DNA of 64,000 bases, from contig JAGFNK010000053.1 of assembly GCA_025769875.1 (NCBI GenBank), positions 1 through 64,000 on the forward strand, read 5' to 3'. Of the stretch, positions 1 through 10,429 are shown in pieces. Each line of letters begins with the position of its first letter. Positions within the stretch are counted from its first letter, which is position 1. Under the pieces are notes generated by a model, which searched no databases, was not told the origin of the DNA, and saw nothing but the letters and a program-made list of their open reading frames with translations. Source of the DNA: Russula earlei (Eukaryota; Basidiomycota; Agaricomycetes; Russulales; Russulaceae). The position numbers and the translations under genes were made by a program.

Positions 1-191
1 AATACATACATTCCATTTGTCATGATCTCATATGACATCATACATAAAATCATAAAAACTACTTACAGTATGTACTTCAGTGTACAATTACCAAGCCTGT
101 AGTGTACTTGTGATTTAACTACAGCCCTTGCATGGGCCCATGAATTTTAGCGATTTCTACCATTCCATTACCTGTACCTGGACTTCTCTCA
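1..191 (+). repeat. 5' LTR of copia-1 (partial)
   Basis: Collinear with the 3' LTR at 9770-9960. The first 120 bases are identical. The last 71 carry 13 differences, 10 of them transitions. About 65 bases of the LTR lie before the window. It ends in TCTCTCA. Confidence 0.8.
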
Positions 192-206
192 CCAGGTTAT
201 GGGCCT
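192..206 (+). promoter_or_regulatory. Primer binding site of copia-1
   Basis: CCAGGTTATGGGCC follows directly on the LTR end, the position of a minus-strand primer site. The same motif lies in inverted orientation at about 12139-12152, just before the gag of the second copia element, which supports the assignment. The priming tRNA was not identified. Confidence 0.6.
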
Positions 207-410
207 TGCTTGTTGCTATTAACCAAACTAAAATTTCCATTCAATTGTTGAGATTACCACTGCTTTGGGCAGTCTGATGTAATCACAGCCCAGTCGTGTT
301 AACGCGTTGGCTCCCACGGACCGGGCACTCTCAGCTCACGTGCATTGCTCACGCATCGGATCAGCCCGGACTGGCTCAGCTCAGATGCTGCAGCCTGCAT
401 ATGTTACAAT

Positions 411-830
411 GATAAGTTATTGCCGTTTTCAGCGCACTTGGCGGAGCTTGAATTCCACCCAAATCGGCGCAGAAACCCCCTCAAACATGCGGGATGAATA
501 TCTCCCTCAAAACAGCTTCAATTCATATGAAATTATTGTCCCTGAATCGCCTGAATGAGGGCTAGGCAGCCCCATTGTTTTCATGAGATTTGAGTGAGAA
601 TTGGTGGAGCTGGACTCAAGCCACCTCCACATGTGTATTAGATGAATTACAACTCAAAATCATGGTCTATATCTATTATTTTTCCCTCATGTTGTACCCA
701 TGGGCTGTCTTGAGGCAGCCCCATAGTGTTTTTGACTCAAGTGTTGTGGTGTGCAACGTTGTTTCAGTGCAATTGGAGTCACGGCCAGCCACTCATCACC
801 CCTCTCACCTCTCGATTCTGACCATCCTTC
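411..830 (+). repeat. Left terminal inverted repeat of the 2.9 kb element
   Basis: Inverted match to 2915-3331. Shared landmarks are the TTATTGCC start near 417, the CACTTGGCGGAGCTTGAATT segment, and the inner end around ATTCTGACCAT near 815-825. Confidence 0.75.
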
Positions 831-2914
831 TTGTTTTTCACAGACAGAGAGGAGTGGGTTGCAAAGAGGGGTCCTATTCTGAACTCTTTCTACTACAGAG
901 TAGCTAGGGTGTTTTTATATACAGGAGAGAGGTACTAGAGATGAATGGCATGAAAGTGAATCAAGACTGGTTGAGACGGTCGAGGCGGTCGTGAAAGGCT
1001 TGAGACGCGAACGCGTCTAGTGTGCCGAGGCGTGCATGGGCGCGTGATCAGTGGCGAGGGCTGGGCGATGCGATCGAGGTCTTGATGTCGCACGCAAGAT
1101 GGCTTGTGTTGTGCGGTCGGTGGACTGCCTGGAACGAGAGGGAGGTGGCAAGGGATGAAAGGGAGCTGAGGTGTCAGTCTCATGTCATGTTCGTGTCGCG
1201 TTTTCGCATGTGATTCGAGGCCAGCCATAATCTTCCTTACACCTCCCGGGGGCTTGAAACTTTGACCGTCCTTGGTCAAGCGTCTGAATGCGAGTGTTTT
1301 GAGCCTTTCACGTCTGAATTGAGGCGGCGGTCGCGGCTGCTTGTGCTGCGGAAGACTGCGAAGGCGGCGATCGGCGATGGCGATGACGGAAGAGGCGAGG
1401 GCGATGGGAAACGGAGGCGATGGAGACGAGGGCGGTGGTGACGAGATGGCGGCTGCGTGGTGGTGGTGTTGTCTTGTGGCGGTGGCGGCGTGGTCGTCTC
1501 CATTGCAGGTGGTGGCAGCAGGCGTGGACGAGGAGCGAAGGCGTAGGCGGTGAGCGTGAGTTCGTAGATAGAGACGTAGGTGGCGAGGACTCGAGAAAGA
1601 GGATGCGTGGGGCGGCTTGCGCGGGGGGTGGGATCTGTCGTCTTGCGGCGGCGGTGGCGGGGTCGTCTCCACTGCAGGTGTCGGCAGCAGACGTGGGCGA
1701 GAGCGCGCGAACGGATGGGGAGGCGATGTGGGAGGCGGCGTGCGGTGTGCTGTTGGCGTCGGCGACTGCTTCTCCTGCGGCGGCGGCTTCTGCTCCTGTT
1801 GTGGCGTGTCGTGGCTAAGTTCGTGGCCGAGGCCTTCTTGGTCTTCTGGGGTGGTGCTGGTGGCGAGGGGTTGCGACGGTGCGGCGGTGCTGGTGTTCGC
1901 GCGAAACTACTAAAGCGGCGGCTGAGACTGAGAAGACTGAGGCTGAGACTGAGAAGGTGGCGGCGGACTGAGCTGGTGCAACGGTGGAGGCGGACGGGGC
2001 GGAGGCGACGACTGAGGGTGACGCAGGGGCGACGGCGGCGGTGGCTGACAAGGGCGTGGCGGCGGTGGCTTGTGAGACGGTGGTGGAGACGGCGGCGTGT
2101 GGCGCTAAGACGTCGGTGGCTGAGGCTGAGGCTACGGTGGCGGCTGACGAGACTAAGGCGGCTGGCAAGGCTAAGAGCGCGGTGGCGGCGGTTCACTGAT
2201 CTGAAGCTGGGGCGACGGAGACAGGCTGGCAAACTAGGGGCGTGGTGGCGGCGGCTGAGACTGAGAAGGCTGAGGCTGAGGGCAGGGTGGAGACGGCGGC
2301 GGCTGGCGATGCTGGTGCTATGACTGGACTGGGCTGAACTGACGAGTACGGGCGAGGCTAAGACAGGAGACTGATGCGAAGTCGGCGGCTGGCACGACTG
2401 AGGCTACTGTGGCAACGGACGAGGCGACGGACGAGACTGAGGGCGACGAGACGACTGAGGGCGCGGGAGCGGATGAGACTGAAGGTGGGGGTGGCAGACG
2501 AGGCTGCGAGGGCTGAAGTGGCGGGCGGCGCTAAAACAGTCGGTGGGCGAGGTTGAGATGGTGGTTGTGCATGGAGCTGAGACAGTGGCCATAGCAGGCG
2601 ACACTGAGGGCGCGGGAGCTGGTTGGGCTAAGACGGGGACAGTGGCGATAGGCGATGTCACGGCTGAGGCTACGGCGGCGGGGACAGACGAAGGTGGCGA
2701 CGATGGCGAATGCAGGGCGATGCTGGGACGGCGAGGGCAGGTGGAGCTGAGGCGATGATGGCTGGCGAGTCGAGGATGGCGGCGGTGAACGAGGTGACGG
2801 GAACGGCGGACGAGGTGGGAACCGCAGGGACGATGGGCAAGGCAGGCAAGGCGGAGGCGATGGTGCACGATGTAGGGACGGAGGCTGGAGCGGGCATGGG
2901 CGCAGGGTATGTGT

Positions 2915-3331
2915 ATGGTCAGAATGGAGAGGTAAGAGGGGCAATGAGTGGCTGGCCGTCACTCCAATCACACTGAAAACAATGTTGCACACCACAACAC
3001 TTGAGTCAAAAACACTATGGGGCTGCCTCAAGACAGCCCATGGGTACAACATGAGGGAAAAATAATAGATATAGACCATGATTTTGAGTTGTAATTCATC
3101 TAATACACATGTGGAGGTGGCTTGAGTCCAGCTCCACCAATTCTCACTCAAATCTCATGAAAACAATGGGGCTGCCTAGCCCTCATTCAGGCGATTCAGG
3201 GACAATAATTTCATATGAATTGAAGCTGTTTTGAGGGAGATATTCATCCCGCATGTTTGAGGGGGTTTCTGCGCCGATTTGGGTGGAATTCAAGCTCCGC
3301 CAAGTGCTGCTGAAAATGGCAATAATTGATG
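2915..3331 (-). repeat. Right terminal inverted repeat of the 2.9 kb element
   Basis: Reverse complement of the left arm with scattered substitutions and small indels, for example one T versus two near the inner end. The length and similarity are unusual for a small fungal TIR element. Confidence 0.75.
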
Positions 3332-3660
3332 ACAATCAGTAGCTACTAATGACTGATCCTTTATGATACAAGTTGGTAGTTATGATTACATTGCCTAGAG
3401 ATGCTTTCACATATTTAAGAGGCACTCAATTAGCTAGATCGCTTCAGTTTTGTCTTACACAAACTGAAGTGAGTACTTACTGTTTCCTATCTTATCTATC
3501 GCATCTAATCACGCGTTGTAGATATCTTTTGATAGGTATTACTGATTTATAGTTTTGCCTTACACAAACTGAAATATCTTTTGATAGATCTTAAGGATCT
3601 TATCACTGTTATCATAGCCTGTGCCCATCTGCTTCAACATCAATCACTTGTAACAAATAC

Positions 3661-4765
3661 AATGGATGACCTCAAAGTCCCTATTGAAAAGTTAGCCAGC
3701 GATGGCAGTAATTGGGTCACTGACCACAACCGCATGATGTGGACTTTCCAATCTCAAGGGCTGACAAAACATCTTACCGAAGTCAGTGTCTCAGCAGCAT
3801 ACACCACTATCAGCAATGTGGGCCACTTGATGCCACAAGCCCGATGGGACATGGACAATGCCACAGTGAAACAGCTAATAAAGGCATCAATCCCCAATAG
3901 CATCTTCACACAAATCAGAAATAAAACAAATGCTAAAGAAGTGTGTGACGCACTCAAAGTGTTATTCAAAACACACACCCAAACAATAATAGTTGACCTG
4001 AAGCAGTGACTACAATCAATGCATTGCAGGGAAGAAGATAATGTATGGATTCACCTAGAGAAGGTGGCCGACCTCCAAGAGCAACTTGGATCTATGGGAA
4101 AAACCATACCTGATGACAAATATGCAGTGATCTTGATGGGATCACTACCCCCTTCATATCAATCTTCACACAATGCCATCGCCACTTCTGCCTATATTGG
4201 TGGACATGCAGTTACTGCTGACACAATTATCAAACTGATCACTGATGAGTTTGATCAACATACCTTAGATGCCAATTCCAAGGCCCAAGAAGAGGCCTTT
4301 ACTGCTGATGCCCAAAAGAAAAAAGGGAAGAAACACGATATTGAGTGTTTCAATTGCCATAAAAAGGGGTACATGAAGTCTGACTGTTGGGCAAAAGGAG
4401 GTGGCAAGGAGGGTCAAGGGCCGAGACAGATTGAGGGGAAGGATGGTGGGTGGATGAAATCCACTGCCAGGCCAAAAGACGCAGCTGCTTCAGCCAAACC
4501 AGTCAAAACTGAAGTGTGGGCCATAATCAAAGTTGCAGATGAAGATGATGCCACAGATGTCACCCCCAAAACTGTTGTGGCCAACCAGACAACAGAGCTA
4601 TACAACTCTGGAGCTACAAGTCATATGTTGCCTTTCCAGGACAAATTTGTGACTTACCATCAGATCACCCCACACCCTATCATTGCTGCAAATAAGCAAA
4701 CCTTCTATGCCATTGGCAAAGGAGACTTGCAAATCAATGTTCCAAATGGTGTGACAACAACATGA
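3661..4765 (+). pseudogene. copia-1 gag and protease (broken)
   Basis: The protein begins MDDLKVPIEKLASDGSNW, the usual start of fungal copia Gag (UBN2 type). It continues through a zinc knuckle near 4340-4390 and the protease core near 4600-4620. An in-frame TGA at 4007 interrupts Gag where related proteins have a basic residue, and the frame resumes at once (LQSMHCREED). The knuckle reads CFNCHKKGYMKSDC, so the metal-binding His is Tyr. The protease motif reads YNSGA instead of the usual D-S-G, so the catalytic Asp is Asn. Both changes fit single transitions. A second TGA stands at 4763. The gag is therefore dead in at least four ways. Confidence 0.85.
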
Positions 4766-5206
4766 GTGCTGTTGCAAAACACCCTACACATGCCAGATAT
4801 TGGGTGACCATGGTATCCATCAGCCAAATTTTGAAGGCTGGTTACTCAGTGAAATTCTTGGGCAATTTCTGCAATATCAAACAGGGGAGCAATGGATACA
4901 TTGTGGGGAGGATACCATCAGGTGCAAATGGCCTATTCAAAGTCAAGCACAGTATGGCTGCAACCACATCAGAAATTTCCGAAAACCTTCTCACACTCCA
5001 CAGGAGACTTGGTCACATTTCCCCAACTACCATCCACACTCTCATCCATGTCAATGCCATTATGGGTGTTCGCTTGGTGGACAACCCAACCATTCCATTT
5101 GTTTGCAACTCATGTGAGCATGCAAAATCCACACACAAGGTTATCCACAAGGAGTGGCAAGTGCCTCTGGCCCAGGCATTTGGAGACGAGGTGCACACAG
5201 ACCTAT
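4766..5206 (+). pseudogene. copia-1 pre-integrase and start of integrase (broken)
   Basis: After the stop at 4763 the frame shifts near 4801. It then reads the GAG-pre-integrase HHCC region (LHRRLGH ... CNSCEHAK, about 5005-5130) and the start of the integrase core (EVHTDL, ending at 5206). The reading is cut at 5206 by a solo LTR inserted with a 5-bp duplication and resumes at 7048. Confidence 0.8.
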
Positions 5207-7047
5207 TGTCACGAACCATTTCCTGGAGAGGGCCCTTGAAGGACCCTTCCTTATGAGAGGAAACCCAGCCTCTATGGTGTCACCCTGTTCACATGGACAA
5301 AAGGGGTGAGTAGAGGTGTCCACAATATCGTGCAAGCATTGTCACACGAGCAATTCTCAGCACAATCAACATACAGCAAGCCCCGCTTAATGGCAACCCT
5401 TTTAGCAATAAAGGACAGTATTATAGCCTCCCTAAGGACCCTTCTAGACGACTCTAAGTGCTCCACAATAGGCACTAACACAATACTAAAGACCCTACAA
5501 CACGTTATTAGACTAACTCTAATAACTATAGAACGAACTACAAAGCAACACTAAGGACCTTAATAGAAGTATTGGGGTTGACTTTAAAGACCCTAATAGA
5601 ACTATATAAGGGGCCTTATAGGCAACTCTACTCCTTGAACCAAACTACAAGTCCTCAAACGACCAGCCCTAAACTAACTAACAGCAAATGTCATGGTAAC
5701 AAGCCATGTCAGTTCTCAAGCCTGAAGTCGAGTTGATAGTAAAGTGTGTTTCGAGAAACGGGCTGGTTCCTGTTGTAATGAGTAAGGATCCCTGCAGCGG
5801 TCAAAGTGTTTTATGCTAAACAGGTTATGGCCAATAGACCCTTCCTAGTATGACTCAGTCCGTTGAGAAGCTAGGGTAAGTTTGTAATGGGATAGACTAG
5901 GGCTGGTTCCACTAGCTATATGCGTTCAAGTCCGTTGGAGACCTTGAACACACAGAGAGATGAAGGTATGTCTTGAAGGAGGAGAGCTCTTCTCAGTAGA
6001 GTGAAGAGAGACTCTTAGGGGAGGAAGGGAGAGGCAAAGAGTAGATGGTGTATGGTGTATGTGTGTGAAGAGTTGATGAAATGGAGAGGTGGATGTGGTT
6101 TGAGGATTAGGAGTTGTGTGGGTTGCAGATGGATATGTTGGACAAGAGTAGGTTGGATTTCACAAGAGACCAAGCTTAGGGCTTTGGTCACAAAGTACTG
6201 AGCTTATATATACAGGAGAAGCGCAGCAATAGCTGTGCTTTGACTGTGCTACTAGTATAGTAGGAGTCATAATAAGTAGGAGTCATAGAAATGAGGCCAC
6301 AAATGAGTCAGAACCAAGTGACTGTGCTGCACAGTAAGTGCGCAGCATTGCACAGTCGAACTTGTAAGTATAAAAGGAAAGAGAACCAAACAAAGGGAAA
6401 GTAACAGCAATCCAGTGTTACCTGGACATGTATGGATCACATGATAACACAAAGGAGATCACAAGACATAAGAGATCATGAGACCAGTAAGTAAAGGGAT
6501 GTACAAAGGCAAGCAGTCCATAGCAAAAGGTAAGAGGTAAATGTAAAAGGAAAATGTTGTAACAGCAAATGAATCAGGTGCTTGTGTACTAAAGCAGTGA
6601 ACATGTGGAAGGTAGAGGCTCTTACTCATTAGGAGAAGCCTCCTTACTCAGCAGCTTACCAAGCATGACTGAGCATGCTCAGTAAGCATACTCCAACTTC
6701 TTACTCATCCATCTATTGTGCTTGATAACAAGGTTATGACTTGTTCCCTATTTAGCAGTTCTTGTGTAGTATATAAGCACTCAATAAAGTAGCAGACAGT
6801 CTTCAGACTGTCCATTTGTTTATGGCACTCTCTACCCCTGGGATACTCCTTTAAAGGACTGTCCCCTTGTGACCATTCTGGCTTCTTCCCTGCATGCCTG
6901 CTTGACTCTACCAGTAACTATACCTCTCTGGTATTTGGTACTGCTTTGGACTCTACTTCTTGCCCACACCATCTTAGACATCTATCGACTCGTCTTCGAG
7001 CTTACTCCTTGCTCTTGAACTGGATAGCTCAACAGTGAGTCTTGACA
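5207..7047 (+). mobile_element. Solo LTR (family A) inserted in the copia-1 integrase
   Basis: Begins TGTCACGAACC and ends CTTGACA. It is flanked by CCTAT at 5202-5206 and 7048-7052, a clean 5-bp target duplication. Excising it rejoins the integrase reading DL-WGASPVQSLGG. The outer parts match the LTR at 10550-11330. The extra length comes from a second LTR at 5689-6564. No internal coding region or second family-A LTR is seen between its ends, so it is a solo LTR left by recombination. It includes a promoter-like AGTATATAAGC near 6770. Confidence 0.85.
5689..6564 (+). mobile_element. Solo LTR (family B) nested inside the family A LTR
   Basis: Begins TGTCATGGTAAC and ends TTGTAACA. It is flanked by GCAAA at 5684-5688 and 6565-6569. 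The related LTR at 10550-11330 runs straight through this point, so the uninterrupted pre-insertion site is visible in the same window. It contains TTATATATAC near 6204-6213, a likely LTR promoter. No other copy of this family was recognised here, and its strand is unknown apart from TG/CA ends. Confidence 0.8.
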
Positions 7048-9713
7048 CCTATGGGGAGCTTCGCCTGTCCAGAGTCTTGGTGGCTGAAAATATTATGTGA
7101 CTTTCACTGATGACCATACTCAGTGGACTAACATAGAAGCTCTGCATGCCAAGAGTGCAACATTCAAGGCATACAAGGCATTTGCAGCATGGGCACAAAT
7201 GCAACAAGGCATCCACATTAAATGCCTCAGATCTGACCATGGCGGTGAGTTCCTCAGCAATGAATTCACTGACTTCTTGAGAAGCCAGGGTACAGAGTGG
7301 CACCTCACAACCACTGACATGCCTCAACACAATGGCATAGTGGAGTCACTCAACCACCACCTAGTTGAGTGCATACGTGCCATGCTGCATCAAGCTCAGT
7401 TGTCCAAGAACATGTGGGGTGAAGCGATTAGACACACTGTTTGGCTGAAGAATTGCATGTCCACGTGCGCCATTGGCAACATAACCCCATATGAGAGACT
7501 ATACAGTGAGAAACCCAACTTGAAAGATGTTCCAGAGTGGGGACAAGTTGTTTGGGTTCACCTTAAAAAACAGCCCAAACTTGACACCCACACTATACAA
7601 GCGTGATGGGTTGGTTATGATACCAACAGTATGCACACCCATCACATACAGTATATTGGCCAGCACAAAAGAAGATCTCCATCAAGCATGATGTGAGATT
7701 CCCCACAGTTGAAGTGGGGCCTACAATTCTGATACTCACCACTATGCTAGGCACACCGCATGTCACACACTCACCGACACTTATAGTACCATCATCCCCT
7801 GCTCCCATTTCACCAACATCAACTTTGTTACCATCAACACCTCTCACACCAATCACATTGGCACCACAAACCAATGATGAAGAAGAAGAAGAAGTGGAAC
7901 AGGATCTCATGCCAGTGCACACTCCTGTGGCCACACTGGTGCCTAAAAGTAGGGCACAGAAACTGACACAACCTGTACAACTGATGTGCTGATCTGAACA
8001 TGTGACAAAACCATCGTATATTATGTGGCAAATAGCCACAGGAGAGGGTACAGCAGAGGGCACTAATACAGATTATGCTCATTACCTTGTTGCCACAGAG
8101 TTTACTGACACTAATATAATTGCACCTATTGAGATCAACAGCAATCCAAAGTCATATGCGGAAGCGTGATCCTGCTCCAATTGGCCTCAATGGAAAGAGG
8201 CAATGGATCAGGAGCTGTCAACTCTCAAAGCAGCTGGCACCTGGCAAGTTATACCATGCCCACACAACAAAAACATCATCAGTTTGAAGTGGGTCTATCA
8301 TATCAAAAGAAAGGTGGACGGAAGCATACTCAAATACAAAGCCCAGCTCATTGCCCAAGGCTTCAAGCAAATATATGGGGTGGACTACTTTATCACCTTT
8401 TCTCCAGTTGCTAAATTAACCAGCTTCTGTGCCATATTGGCTATCGCCACACACCTCAATTGAGACATCAAAAGTTTCAATTTCAACAGGGCCTACTTAA
8501 ATGGAGAATTGGATGCTAATGAAGAAATCTACATGAAGTCCCCCCTGGGTTATGATGACAATTCAAACACCATGAAACAATTAAAAAAAAATCCCTTTAT
8601 GGCTTAAAACAAGCCAGGTGCAAATGGTATGATATGCTTACACGTGCCTTTGTTAACATTGGCTTCAGAGTCACTGAAGCCGATTCAGGAGTCTTTATAG
8701 CGCATGTAGGAGAACACATGCTCATCCTCACAGTCCATGTTGACAACTGCATTTTAACGGGCAGTTCACAAACATTGATTGAGCAGTATAAACAGAAGAT
8801 CAATTCCTGTTATGTGCTGATGGATCTGGGGCCAGTACATTGGTTACTAGGCATCAAAGTCACTCATGATCATGCAGCCCAAACTATATCTCTTTCCCAA
8901 TCATTATACATTGACACCATCCTAGCACAATTCACATTTACTGATGCAAAATCATATGGTACTCCTATGGTCCCCAGTGCAACATATTTGAAGGTGGACA
9001 TGCTTTCATTGCCAGATGAGATTGTCCATATGCAGAAAACACCTTACCGTGAAGCCATAGGTAGCCTCATGTATCTTGCCATTGTGACACACCTGGACAT
9101 AGCTTTTGCCATTTCAACACTTTCCCAATTTCTTGACAATCCAGGTATTGCACACTGGGAAGCAGTAAAGCAGATTTTCTGATATCTCATCAACACTAAA
9201 CAAATGGAATTAACCTATGGTAACAAGAAGCATGATCTTGTTGGGTATATGGATGCAGACGGTGCCTTCCAAGGACATCAACACACTATCTCCAGATACA
9301 TGTTCCTTATTGATGGAGGTACAATATCTTGGGCTTTGAAGAAACAGGAACTTGTAACACTCTCCACAGCTGAAGCAGAATACATAGCAGCTATGCAAGC
9401 AGCAAAGGAAGCTATCTGGCTTTGCAAACTTATTAATGAGCTATTCCCTTCCCTCTTCAGCTCTATCACTTTATATTGCAACAATCAACCCACTTTGAAG
9501 CTCGCCAAAGATGACAACTATCATGCACACACAAAACACATCGACCTACAATATCATTTCATTTGTAAGGTTGTAGCTGCCAAAACTGTGGACTTGAAGT
9601 ACTGCCCAATGGAGGACGAGCCTGTGGACATTTTAACAACTTTGCCTAAATGGAAGTTAAAGATCCACACTCAAACCCTTGGTCTGCATCATGTGTGCAG
9701 GGGTGTGATGTAA
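7048..9713 (+). pseudogene. copia-1 integrase core, reverse transcriptase and RNase H (broken)
   Basis: Integrase resumes at 7048 (KYYVTFTDDHTQW, then RSDHGGEF near 7225-7250 and HNGIVESLN near 7330). RT follows from about 8170 (NWPQWKEAM ... WVYHIKRK) to 9182, and RNase H from 9183 to 9713 (GYMDADGA ... LSTAEAEY). In-frame TGA codons stand at 7085, 7604, 8167, 8461 and 9180, with frameshifts near 7621 and 8590. The stop at 9180 replaces the Arg of the conserved RYL that precedes RNase H. The RT catalytic motif, normally Y-V-D-D, reads HVDN near 8735-8746. The last codons overlap the 3' LTR. Confidence 0.85.
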
Positions 9714-9960
9714 ATGTATGTTTTTTGTTATATGTTTCACACACTCACATATATTTTGTATCCACAATGAATACATACATTCCATTTGTCATGATCTCAT
9801 ATGACATCATACATAAAATCATAAAAACTACTTACAGTATGTACTTCAGTGTACAATTACCAAGCCTGTAGTGTACTTGTGATTTAACTATGGCCCTCGT
9901 GTGCGCCCACAAATTTAAGCAATTTCTACCATTCCATTACCTGTGTGTGGACTTCTCTCA
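9704..9960 (+). repeat. 3' LTR of copia-1
   Basis: Starts at a TG just after the purine-rich GCAGGGG at about 9698 and ends TCTCTCA at 9960. The exact first base is ambiguous between 9704 and 9706. It is the complete partner of the truncated 5' LTR. Confidence 0.8.
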
Positions 9961-10429
9961 CCATCTCCATGTGCACTAGGCAGTGAACATGTGGACACTA
10001 GAGGCCCTTACTCGTTGTCTAGGGCCTCCTTACTCAGCAGCTTACTGAGCATGACTGAGCATGCTCACTAAGCATTCCCCAATGTTTTGCTCATCTCTCA
10101 TGGTGCTTGATAACAAGGTTATGACTTGTTCCCTATTTAGCAGTTCCTTGTAGAATATAAGCACTCAATAAAGTAGTGGACAGTCTTCAGACTGTCCATT
10201 TGATTTGTGGCACTCTACTACTGGGGGTACTCCTTTAGGACCACCCTATCTAGCACACTCTGGCTCTCTCCTTCCGGGATCACCTCTCACAGCCAGTACC
10301 AGTACCTTTCTGGTACTTGCTACTTGTTTGGACCATGCTCTTTGCCATCTTCATTCTTGAACTCAGCATACTCATCTCTGAGCTCCTCTCTCACTCTTGA
10401 ACTGTATTGTTCAACAGTGAGTTCTAACA
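9961..10429 (+). repeat. Truncated family A LTR (3' part only)
   Basis: Matches the last part of the LTRs at 5207-7047 and 10550-11330: ACTCAATAAAGTAG, the duplicated GACAGTCT/AGACTGTC stem, and CAACAGTGAGTTCTAACA at the end. Its 5' part is absent because copia-1 abuts at 9960, so copia-1 probably inserted into this LTR. The missing half should lie left of the window. Confidence 0.7.

Larger units (their letters stand above)
411..3331. mobile_element. 2.9 kb terminal-inverted-repeat element with GC-rich interior, no transposase seen
   Basis: About 410 bp at the left (411-830) is repeated, inverted and highly similar, at the right (2915-3331). The same peptide-like reading (start MSENWWSW) appears plus strand from 590 and minus strand from 3151, which shows the inversion. 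ACAAT at 406-410 and 3332-3336 is a candidate 5-bp target duplication, though the outermost bases of the arms are less conserved. The interior (about 930-2900) is very GC-rich with GGC/GAC periodicity and internal direct repeats: the stretch at about 1496 recurs about 168 bp later, and GCTGAGACTGAGAAGGCTG-like units recur near 1920 and 2260. Open frames on all strands there reflect composition. No DDE motif or other recognisable domain is seen, so it looks non-autonomous, with repeat cargo. Confidence 0.7.
1..9960 (+). mobile_element. Ty1/copia LTR retrotransposon (copia-1), degraded, 5' end cut by the window
   Basis: The element runs from a 5' LTR truncated by the window start (1-191) to a 3' LTR ending at 9960. 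In between lie gag (from 3661), protease, integrase, reverse transcriptase and RNase H in copia order. It is interrupted by a TIR element in its leader (411-3331) and by a nested LTR in its integrase (5207-7047). Bases 1-191 align to 9770-9960 without gaps, which fixes the LTR pair. Frameshifts and stops in every domain mean it cannot be autonomous. Its right end abuts a truncated LTR (9961-10429), suggesting that copia-1 inserted into that LTR. The left flank needed to confirm a target duplication is outside the window. Confidence 0.85.

Noticed and set aside
935..2900. Long open frames (up to about 318 codons) on both strands
   Set aside because: They overlap in all frames, are Arg/Ala/Pro/Ser-rich and follow the GC-rich repeat composition. 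No domain or intron structure.
5216..5690. Similarity of 5216-5690 to 10557-10850 as a possible gene duplication
   Set aside because: Fully explained as copies of the same LTR family with target duplications.
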